NCBI GenBank assembly: GCA_029779995.1
Contig: JAKOZM010000311.1
Location: forward strand, 1 to 7,014
Reading direction: 5' to 3'
DNA length: 7,014 nt
Source: Actinomycetes bacterium
GTDB lineage: Bacteria > Actinomycetota > Actinomycetes > S36-B12 > UBA10799
The notes below the pieces were generated by a model, which was given only the letters and a program-made list of their open reading frames with translations, was not told the origin of the DNA and ran no database searches. Shown piece by piece: positions 1 through 5,420 of the stretch (position 1 is the first letter of the stretch; every line of letters starts with the position of its first letter). A program made the position numbers and the translations under genes.

Positions 1-780
1 CCACGGGTCCATCCAGGCGCCGTACCCCCACTCCAGCTCCTCGTGGATCTTCGTCACCCGGCCATCCACGCAGACCGCGTTCTCGGTGCATCCGGTGCCG
101 ACCGTCCACTTGCCCCCGAACTGCAGGCCGATCGTGTGTCCATCGCTGACGCCGGACCCGGACCCCCAGTTCCACACGTTGTTGTAGGGCCACTTCCCGC
201 GGCCGTGGTCGAGCACGCCCCAGGTCTGACCTGCAGGCACCTCTCCGCTGCGGCCATCGACCACCAGGGTCCCGGTGACGGGCAGTGTGTTGTCCTTAAC
301 CGTGTACTGAAAGCGTCTGTCGCTCCACGGGATGACCACGCCCATCGACTCGTGTCCCGCGGGCCGCTCCACCTGCAGATCCGCCTCGATGCGCTTGGTT
401 CGAGCCGTCATATGCAGTCCCGACGTGGTCGGGATGAGGTCGATCTGTAGGCCCTTCGTGCGGGCGCGTGCAGGGGTGCCGCTGAACGGCGCGAGTCGAG
501 GGGTCCGGGCCAGCGGAACAATGGCCGTCTGGTCGATCTCCTCGCCCGTCACGAAGTCCGCGAAATACACCTGGTGCAAAGCGAGATAGTCGATGTTGCT
601 CACGGTGACGCCCAGGGTCCAGTCGGGCGCCTGCACGTTCCAGTACTCCCAGCGCTTGGCCCGGCCCCAGCCCCGCAGTTTCGTCATGTGCATCGGCGAC
701 CTGCTCCAGCCGACCGCAGCGGGGTTCAACCGGCCATTCGCCAGGCACAGGTCCACGGGTTGGGTGATCTCACGTTCCAT
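1..780 (-). CDS. DUF2804 family protein, C-terminus cut by window edge
   Basis: An open frame of 260 codons runs from an ATG at 780 to the left edge without a stop. The ATG is preceded by a GAGG Shine-Dalgarno-like stretch about 8 bases upstream. The protein opens with a region rich in Leu/Asn/Pro and a GWSRSPMH motif near residues 24-31. This is followed by KRWEYW, a TVSNIDYLALHQVYF stretch, and later GRGKWPYNNVWNWGSGSG near residues 205-222. This order of Trp-rich motifs matches my memory of DUF2804 (PF10974) proteins, which are usually about 330-340 residues, so roughly the last 70-80 residues are probably missing. No biochemical function is established that I know of; Trp-rich beta-strands suggest a beta-sandwich that could bind lipid or carbohydrate, but that is inference. 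There is no signal peptide or membrane segment, so it is probably cytoplasmic. The alpha/beta hydrolase lies 49 bases upstream on the same strand and could be co-transcribed. Confidence 0.85.
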   Translation of the reverse strand, partial: MEREITQPVDLCLANGRLNPAAVGWSRSPMHMTKLRGWGRAKRWEYWNVQAPDWTLGVTVSNIDYLALHQVYFADFVTGEEIDQTAIVPLARTPRLAPFSGTPARARTKGLQIDLIPTTSGLHMTARTKRIEADLQVERPAGHESMGVVIPWSDRRFQYTVKDNTLPVTGTLVVDGRSGEVPAGQTWGVLDHGRGKWPYNNVWNWGSGSGVSDGHTIGLQFGGKWTVGTGCTENAVCVDGRVTKIHEELEWGYGAWMDPW

Positions 781-812
781 GGCTCTACCTCAGCACAATC
801 CGGTCCGACCGC

Positions 813-834
813 GGTGAGCACGGGGGACCTCACC
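813..834 (-). terminator. Weak hairpin at the end of the alpha/beta hydrolase gene
   Basis: Six-base arms GGTGAG (813-818) and CTCACC (829-834) can pair around a 10-base loop and cover the stop codon of the hydrolase. A second small inverted repeat, CGGTC-C-GACCG, lies beside it at 801-811, just ahead of the DUF2804 gene. There is no T-tract. It may be a weak terminator or chance pairing in GC-rich DNA. Confidence 0.2.
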
Positions 835-1531
835 ACAAAGCGATCCGCGGGCTGGCCGGAAATATCGGTGGCAGACCCTCCCGCGGGCCGGTCGTCTCCA
901 GCAGCCGGGCCGTCTGCCGAGGAGCGGTGATCATCATGGCGTGCCCACACGCGATCTCATGGGTGTCCCACCCAGCCAGCACAGCCGCCTGCCAGGAGGG
1001 CTCGAGCGAGGGCAGCGGCGGTTGTGTATGACGGACGTACGCCTGTGGCAGGTCGGCCAGTGGTGCCGGGTCGTAGTCAACCGGTTGTTCGGCCCATCGC
1101 TGCGGGAAGGCCGTCGCACGCTCTAACGCCCACATCCGCAGGGCCTGGTCTGTGATGGCCCAGTCCGCTTCGCCGGCGCGACCGTCGGGGGCGACATCGC
1201 GCAGGCAATCCCCCGGATCGGCGAGGTACGCCCCGAGATACGTCACCGAGGACAGCCGGTCGGTGCCTGCCGCGATGGGACCGGCCAGTATGCCGGCGTA
1301 TCCGTGCAGGACCAGGTGCACCTGCTGCAGATCCTCAAAATGCAGCACCTGCAAAATATCCCGCACGTGCGTCTCCACATCTACCTCAGCCGTCAGCAGA
1401 TGCTGCCGTTCGCCCTGGCCGGTCAGGGTGGGTGTGAAGACCGCATGCCCACGCCCCAGGAGTTTGTGGGTGACCTCGCGCCAGGACCAGCCCCCCAACA
1501 TCGCACCGTGGACGAGGACGAACGTGGCCAT
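830..1531 (-). CDS. Alpha/beta hydrolase-fold protein with lost catalytic serine (probable pseudoenzyme)
   Basis: A 233-residue protein starting at the ATG at 1531. The frame is open 26 codons further upstream, but MATFVLVHGAMLGGWSW is the standard first strand and oxyanion-hole motif of this family, so the internal ATG is preferred. Only an AGGAG one base from the start is seen as a ribosome site. The layout fits small esterase/hydroxynitrile-lyase-like hydrolases: HG (8-9), a PTLTGQGER loop (34-42), the nucleophile-elbow strand near 71-84, a YLGAYL segment (98-103) and a C-terminal GH at 196-197. In the family the elbow usually reads GHSYGG; here it reads LHGYAG, with Gly77 where the Ser should be (codon GGA). 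The usual Asp after the YVRxTQ strand is replaced by Pro171. Only His197 of the triad remains. Hydrolysis by the normal mechanism is therefore unlikely. It could bind a ligand, act as a lyase or partner protein, or be a decaying gene, although the intact frame argues against simple decay. It is divergent from the ureohydrolase. Confidence 0.88.
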   Translation of the reverse strand: MATFVLVHGAMLGGWSWREVTHKLLGRGHAVFTPTLTGQGERQHLLTAEVDVETHVRDILQVLHFEDLQQVHLVLHGYAGILAGPIAAGTDRLSSVTYLGAYLADPGDCLRDVAPDGRAGEADWAITDQALRMWALERATAFPQRWAEQPVDYDPAPLADLPQAYVRHTQPPLPSLEPSWQAAVLAGWDTHEIACGHAMMITAPRQTARLLETTGPREGLPPIFPASPRIALW

Positions 1532-1610
1532 GCTCCTAGTCTGCGACTCCCGTCCCAGTGTGGTTCGGGGCGACCCCGCCAGTACCGGTGCATTGGCCCA
1601 CCCGCACAAC

Positions 1611-1616
1611 TAGCCT
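1611..1616 (+). promoter_or_regulatory. Candidate -10 box for leaderless ureohydrolase mRNA
   Basis: TAGCCT fits the actinobacterial TANNNT -10 pattern and lies 7 bases before the ATG at 1624. No Shine-Dalgarno sequence precedes that ATG. Together these suggest that transcription starts at or next to the start codon. No convincing -35 box is seen. Confidence 0.35.
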
Positions 1617-1623
1617 CAACCCC

Positions 1624-2637
1624 ATGAGATACGGCGCGCAGTTCGGTCCGGACATCACCTTCCTGGGGGTCGACAAAGCCGACCTGGACGACCCCGCGAC
1701 GTACGCCGACGCTGATGTGGTCATCCTGGGGGCGCCGTTCGACGGCGGCACGTCGTACCGCTCAGGGGCCAGATTCGGCCCCAAGGCGCTGCGAGAGACC
1801 TGCTACCTCGCCCATGACGGCTCGCGTCCCTCCCTGGCGATGCGAGTGGACGGACTGCAGGACCTACGTGTGGTCGATGCCGGTGACGTCGAAATGTTCT
1901 CCGGGGATGCCGCCCGGTCCTGCGCGGACCTCGAAGCGGCCGTCGAGCGGGTCGCTGCCAGCGGTGCCATTCCGCTGATCCTGGGTGGGGACCACACCGT
2001 CACCTGGCCGGACGTCACCGGGGTGGCACGTGGGGGGAATCGCTGGGGCCGTGTGGCGGTGATTCACTTCGACGCCCACGCCGACACCGGCGACATTGAG
2101 TTCGGCTCCCTGATCGGCCACGGGCAGCCCATGCGCCGGCTCATTGAATCCGGTGCGGCTCGCGGCGACCGCTTCCTGCAGATCGGGCTGCGCGGGTATT
2201 GGCCACCGCCGGAGATCCTCGAGTGGATGGCCGAGCAGCACATGCGCTCCTACGAGATGACCGAGATCGTGACCCGGGGTCTGCAGGAATGCCTCACCGA
2301 GGCCTTCGCAATCGCCCTCGATGAGTGTGACGGCGTCTTCCTTAGCGTCGACATCGATGTCTGCGACCCGGGCCACGCCCCGGGCACCGGCACCCCGGAA
2401 CCGGGCGGGCTCAGCTCCCGGCAGTTGCTCGATGCGGTGCGGCGGATCTGCTACGAGCTGCCCGTCCTGGGCATGGACGTGGTGGAGGTCAGCCCACCGT
2501 TCGACCACGCCGATATCACGGCCCTGCTCGGCAATCGGGTTGTTCTGGAGGCGTTGAGTGCCATGGCCCGACGTCGCAAGGACGATCGGGACGGGACGCG
2601 CTGGGATCCGCGGCAGCCGCTGCTGGACGGCCGCTGA
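1624..2637 (+). CDS. Ureohydrolase (agmatinase/arginase family), substrate uncertain
   Basis: A 337-residue enzyme of the binuclear-manganese ureohydrolase family, which splits a guanidino compound into urea and an amine. The length is normal for agmatinase-like members. The visible core contains GAPFDGGTSYRSGARFGP (36-53), GGDHT with ligand His124, FDAHAD with ligands Asp150, His152 and Asp154, and SVDIDVCDP with ligands Asp243 and Asp245. MDVVEVSP follows, with Glu288 at the position of the conserved active-site Glu. All six metal ligands are present, so it should be active. Substrate-loop residues such as LIGHGQPMRRLIE (163-175) and GLRGYWPPPEILEW (188-201) do not let me choose between agmatine, guanidinobutyrate, guanidinopropionate, guanidine or another substrate. 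The ATG at 1624 is chosen over a GTG at 1558 because homology starts with RYGAQFGPDITFLG and the extra 22 residues look like intergenic translation. No transporter or polyamine gene is next to it. It converges with the histidine kinase, leaving 15 bases between stops. Confidence 0.93.
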   Translation: MRYGAQFGPDITFLGVDKADLDDPATYADADVVILGAPFDGGTSYRSGARFGPKALRETCYLAHDGSRPSLAMRVDGLQDLRVVDAGDVEMFSGDAARSCADLEAAVERVAASGAIPLILGGDHTVTWPDVTGVARGGNRWGRVAVIHFDAHADTGDIEFGSLIGHGQPMRRLIESGAARGDRFLQIGLRGYWPPPEILEWMAEQHMRSYEMTEIVTRGLQECLTEAFAIALDECDGVFLSVDIDVCDPGHAPGTGTPEPGGLSSRQLLDAVRRICYELPVLGMDVVEVSPPFDHADITALLGNRVVLEALSAMARRRKDDRDGTRWDPRQPLLDGR

Positions 2638-2646
2638 GGGGTAGTC

Positions 2647-2667
2647 CTGCCGTCACGCTGTCGGCAG
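2647..2667. terminator. Small hairpin between convergent ureohydrolase and kinase genes
   Basis: CTGCCG (2647-2652) and CGGCAG (2662-2667) pair around a 9-base loop, 9 bases past the ureohydrolase stop and across the kinase stop codon. It could serve as a weak bidirectional terminator for the two converging transcripts. There is no T-tract, and the 6-bp stem is short for such GC-rich DNA. Confidence 0.3.
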
Positions 2668-3954
2668 TATCATCCCGATCACCGCTCCACCACCCTGCCG
2701 GGCCAGCACGTGCACCTGCCCTCCGACGGACTCGGCCACGTCCTTGACGATGCTCAGCCCCAGACCTGACCCGGGCAGGCTACGCGAGCTCACCGGGCGG
2801 TAGAACCGGTCGAAGATGTGCTCCGCTTCCTGCGGTCCGACCCCCGGTCCGCGATCCAGGACGTCGACGGTGCCACCAGCGATGACGATCTCGATCGGCC
2901 CCCCACTGCCGTCGAACTTCGCCGCGTTGTCCACGAGGTTCCACAGGGCGCGTTCAAGAGCCCCGCGTCGGCCTTCCACGACGGTGTCGTCGGCGATGAT
3001 GACTATCTCGCGGCCCGTGCGGCGGCGGGCGCGCGTTGCCACGGATTGCGCCAAATCGGCCATCCGCACCGGTTCCACCTCACCGGTGAACGCCTGCCCG
3101 CCGGCCAGCGCCAGCACCTCGTTCACGAGGCCAGTCAGTTCCTTGGACTCACCCTTGAGGTCCGCCAACACCCGTTCCCGAACCTCCGGCGACAACTCCT
3201 CGAAGCGCTCCAGCAGGCTGATGTTGGTGCGCAGCGAGGTCAGCGGTGTGCGCAGTTCATGTCCGGCGTCCTGAACCAGCCGTTGCTGCTCGGCCTGCGA
3301 CAGTGCAAGCCGGTCCAGCATCGTGGAGAACGCCCCGGACAGCCGGCCCACCTCGTCCTTGCCAGCGCTGGGCACCTCGACGTCCAGCTCGCCGGTGTGG
3401 CTGACCAACTCGGCCGTGGTCGTCAGTCGGACCAGGCGCTTGGTGATCTGCTTGGCCAGGAACCAGCCGAGGATGGCGGCGATCACGGCCAGGCCCACCG
3501 CGCAGACCGTGAGAATGACGGCCAGTCGGTTCAGGACTGAGGCGCTCTCGCTGAAGTCACGGCCAACCAGCACCGCTCCTTGGGAACCACCGGGGCTGAC
3601 CGTGACGATCCGGTAGGGCACGCCGTCGACGTCCTGCGTGCGTGAGAAGACGACAGGGGTGGCAGAGGATGCCGCGGACGCGTCCTGCGCGGTGACCGGC
3701 AGTGCGACCGGACCCTGCGTCTGCACCACTTGGCCCGACGCGGACAGCAGGACGCGCGACTGATCATCATCACCACGACCGTCCTGGTCATGGTCGGGGT
3801 CCGGGCGCCCGCCTCCGCGGTCCTGCAGCAACGCCTGATCAGCGGCACGTTCGAGTTGGTTGGTGGTTGCGGTGTACCCGAGCACTCCCATCAGCGCCGC
3901 CACCGTGGTGGCCAGCACCGCGAAGGCCAGGGCGAGCCGGGAACGCAGGCTCAT
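2653..3954 (-). CDS. Membrane sensor histidine kinase, MprB-like
   Basis: A 433-residue class I sensor kinase that autophosphorylates on His and passes phosphate to the response regulator encoded just upstream. Membrane segments lie near residues 7-27 and 144-166, enclosing an extracytoplasmic sensor loop of about 115 residues. A HAMP domain follows (about 167-220), then the H-box DAGHELRTPLTSLRTN with phospho-accepting His232. The ATPase domain has the N-box NLVDNAAK (339-346), G1 DRGPGVG (367-373), an F-box FDRFYR (381-386) and G2 GSGLGL (395-400). The H-box and the overall plan resemble mycobacterial MprB, which senses envelope stress, but the sensor loop is different and orthology is not shown. 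The loop contains an Asp-rich stretch (DPDHDQDG at 52-59, then DDD at 62-64) that could bind divalent cations. The start overlaps the regulator stop as ATGA with no Shine-Dalgarno sequence, which indicates translational coupling. Confidence 0.95.
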   Translation of the reverse strand: MSLRSRLALAFAVLATTVAALMGVLGYTATTNQLERAADQALLQDRGGGRPDPDHDQDGRGDDDQSRVLLSASGQVVQTQGPVALPVTAQDASAASSATPVVFSRTQDVDGVPYRIVTVSPGGSQGAVLVGRDFSESASVLNRLAVILTVCAVGLAVIAAILGWFLAKQITKRLVRLTTTAELVSHTGELDVEVPSAGKDEVGRLSGAFSTMLDRLALSQAEQQRLVQDAGHELRTPLTSLRTNISLLERFEELSPEVRERVLADLKGESKELTGLVNEVLALAGGQAFTGEVEPVRMADLAQSVATRARRRTGREIVIIADDTVVEGRRGALERALWNLVDNAAKFDGSGGPIEIVIAGGTVDVLDRGPGVGPQEAEHIFDRFYRPVSSRSLPGSGLGLSIVKDVAESVGGQVHVLARQGGGAVIGMILPTA

Positions 3955-4616
3955 GAGGCGCGCATTGTGTAGCCCACGCCTCGCACCGTCCGGATGAGTT
4001 CCGGGGGGCCGAGTTTGCGCCGCAAGTAGCCGACGTACACGGCGAGGTTCTTGGACTCAGGGCCGAAGTCGTAACCCCAGATCCGGTCGTAGATGACGTG
4101 GTGCTCCAGCACGATGCCGGCATTGAGCATGAGCAGTTCCAGCAGGTCGAACTCGGTCTTCGACAGTTCGATCTCCCGGCCGTCGCGCCAGACCCGGCGC
4201 GAGTTGGGGTTCAGGCGGACATCAGCCACGAGCAGTTCGTCGCTGGGGACGGTGCCCTCCGCGCGGCGCATCAGCGCCCGCAGTCGCGCCAGCACCTCGT
4301 CGATGTCATAGGGCTTGGGCACGTAGTCGTCGGCGCCTGCGTCAAGGCCGGCGACTCGGTCGGCCGTCTCCACGCGTGCGGTCAGCATGAGGATGGGGAT
4401 CTGGTCACCTTCGGCCCGCAGGACCTGACACACCCCCAGACCGTCCACGCCGGGCATCATCACGTCCAGCACCAGCACGTCGGGTCGGCTCTCCCGGTAG
4501 GCGGCAAGCGCGGACACGCCGTCCACGCAGGCGGTCACCTGGTAGCCGTTGATCTCCAGGGCCGTGGCCAGAGACTGCCTGATGGCCCGGTCGTCGTCTG
4601 CGATGAGGACCTTCAT
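3951..4616 (-). CDS. OmpR-family response regulator, MprA-like
   Basis: A 221-residue regulator with an N-terminal receiver domain (about 1-115) and a C-terminal winged-helix DNA-binding domain (about 127-220). All receiver residues are present: acidic pair Asp8/Asp9, phospho-acceptor Asp51, Thr79 and Lys101 (in PKPYDIDEVLARLRAL). The DNA-binding half ends in the usual YLRRKL ... IRTVRGVGYTMR pattern. It should be phosphorylated by the downstream kinase, with which it forms an ATGA overlap. The ATG at 4616 has GGAG four bases upstream. Between it and the hairpin that follows the PepSY gene lie two direct repeats (4623-4630 and 4644-4651), a candidate site for autoregulation. It resembles mycobacterial MprA, but many actinobacterial regulators share this pattern, so no gene symbol is given. 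Confidence 0.95.
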   Translation of the reverse strand: MKVLIADDDRAIRQSLATALEINGYQVTACVDGVSALAAYRESRPDVLVLDVMMPGVDGLGVCQVLRAEGDQIPILMLTARVETADRVAGLDAGADDYVPKPYDIDEVLARLRALMRRAEGTVPSDELLVADVRLNPNSRRVWRDGREIELSKTEFDLLELLMLNAGIVLEHHVIYDRIWGYDFGPESKNLAVYVGYLRRKLGPPELIRTVRGVGYTMRAS

Positions 4617-4622
4617 GATGCT

Positions 4623-4651
4623 CCAGTCTGCCGTAGGGCGCGGCCAGTCTG
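4623..4651. promoter_or_regulatory. Paired 8-bp direct repeats, possible response-regulator operator
   Basis: CCAGTCTG occurs at 4623-4630 and again at 4644-4651, exactly 21 bp apart, which is two helical turns on the same DNA face. The copy nearest the regulator start overlaps its ribosome site on the minus strand (CAGACTGGAG). OmpR-family regulators commonly bind direct repeats, so autoregulation is plausible but unproven. Confidence 0.35.
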
Positions 4652-4657
4652 GCAGCA

Positions 4658-4698
4658 GTCGGGCGCCAGCGACACCGCTGACGTCGCTGGCGCCCGAC
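4658..4698 (-). terminator. Strong hairpin after the PepSY gene, before the regulator
   Basis: A perfect 16-bp stem, GTCGGGCGCCAGCGAC at 4658-4673 with its reverse complement at 4683-4698, encloses a 9-base loop. It begins 19 bases after the PepSY-gene stop and ends 41 bases before the regulator start. No T-tract follows on the minus strand, which is common for actinobacterial terminators. It probably terminates or attenuates transcription from the PepSY gene into the regulator-kinase pair; it could also protect the PepSY mRNA 3' end. Confidence 0.75.
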
Positions 4699-4717
4699 CA
4701 CGGCCGTGCGCTTGAGG

Positions 4718-5326
4718 TCAGGCCGCCGTCTGCAGCCTGAAGGACGCGGTATCGGTGACCTGGAAAGTAGCGTCCAGAGTCACACAGACCTTCGTGCCGT
4801 CGGCCTTCTTCACCAGCACGTGGTAGACGGTGCCGCGCTGGTGCACATCCACGACGGTCCCACCGGGGACTGCGGTGAGGGCGGCCGCCTCGGCCTTGGT
4901 GTAGGCCTCGCCGGTCACGTCCGTGCCCTTGCCGTGCGGGCCCTTTCCTCGGCCATGACCCTGCTTGGCGTCCTTCACCGAGGTCACCGCGTAGGACGAG
5001 TCCACCGTGACCATCTTCTTCACGCCCTCAGAGGTGCGTACGAGTACGCGGAACCCGCCGTCGCGGTCCGCGCGAACTTCCAGCACAGTTCCACCGGGCA
5101 CCGCCGTTACAGCAGCCTCGCTGGCCGATGTCCGCTGTACGTCAGTGAAGGGGACCTTGCCGCGCATTTCCCTCTGGTCGGTGACCCGGTCGCCTTGGCG
5201 GTTCTGGTTCTGGTTCTGGTGGTTACCACCGGGCTGCGCCGTGGCGGCAGTGGCACCGCTCACGAGTCCTACGCCCACGGCCACCGCAGCGACACTGGCG
5301 CCGGCGATCGTCGAGATCTTCAACAT
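4718..5326 (-). CDS. Secreted protein with two PepSY-like repeats
   Basis: A 202-residue protein with a Sec-type signal peptide: a Lys near the start, a hydrophobic Ala/Val/Gly core at about residues 6-24 and a likely cut near ATA/AQ at 28-31. A short Asn/Gln-rich stretch (35-44) follows. Two similar domains then occur, at about 67-117 and 142-192. Both contain an S/T-x-A-E-A-A ... TAVPGGTV core, then a strand resembling RVLV or HVLV, a polar turn and a final V-T-V/L-D strand. This is the pattern of PepSY-like domains, seen in secreted modulators and often encoded beside two-component systems. The linker (118-141) is rich in Lys, Gly and His. The ATG at 5326 has a strong AAGGGAAG ribosome site. 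It sits directly upstream of the regulator-kinase pair on the same strand, so it may be a target or signal modulator of that system. Peptidase inhibition, a role proposed for PepSY, is not shown here. Confidence 0.85.
   Translation of the reverse strand: MLKISTIAGASVAAVAVGVGLVSGATAATAQPGGNHQNQNQNRQGDRVTDQREMRGKVPFTDVQRTSASEAAVTAVPGGTVLEVRADRDGGFRVLVRTSEGVKKMVTVDSSYAVTSVKDAKQGHGRGKGPHGKGTDVTGEAYTKAEAAALTAVPGGTVVDVHQRGTVYHVLVKKADGTKVCVTLDATFQVTDTASFRLQTAA
5200..5220. repeat. GGTTCT hexamer tandem repeat (3.5 copies) inside the PepSY gene
   Basis: Three and a half perfect copies of GGTTCT encode the alternating Asn-Gln stretch just after the signal peptide on the minus strand. Because the unit is 6 bp, slippage would change the length by two residues without shifting the frame. 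Confidence 0.8.
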
Positions 5327-5420
5327 GTTCTTCCCTTTCGTCGGTTACCTCTGGATCCTCGACGGCGCAGACGAGAACCACTCGTGACCGGGGTAAGAGC
5401 GCGGTGTGAACGTCGCAGGG

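Noticed and set aside
296..748. Minus-strand open frame of 150 codons overlapping the DUF2804 gene
   Set aside because: It is in another frame and Arg/Gly/Pro-rich; the frame starting at 780 reads the DUF2804 Trp-rich motifs without interruption to the edge.
1532..1609. N-terminal extension of the alpha/beta hydrolase to 1609
   Set aside because: The extra 26 residues precede the canonical first strand (ATFVLVHG) and have no family counterpart.
1558..1623. Upstream GTG start for the ureohydrolase
   Set aside because: The 22 extra residues are Pro/Thr-rich and unlike the family; the ATG at 1624 fits the usual N-terminus and the -10-like box before it.
1864..2508. Minus-strand open frame opposite the ureohydrolase
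   Set aside because: Antisense shadow of a gene whose metal ligands are all visible on the plus strand.
2818..3540. Long plus-strand open frame opposite the histidine kinase
   Set aside because: Antisense shadow of the kinase domains; no recognisable motifs.
4098..4715. Plus-strand open frame opposite the response regulator
   Set aside because: Antisense shadow of a gene with all receiver-domain residues; His/Val/Gln-rich composition typical of such shadows.
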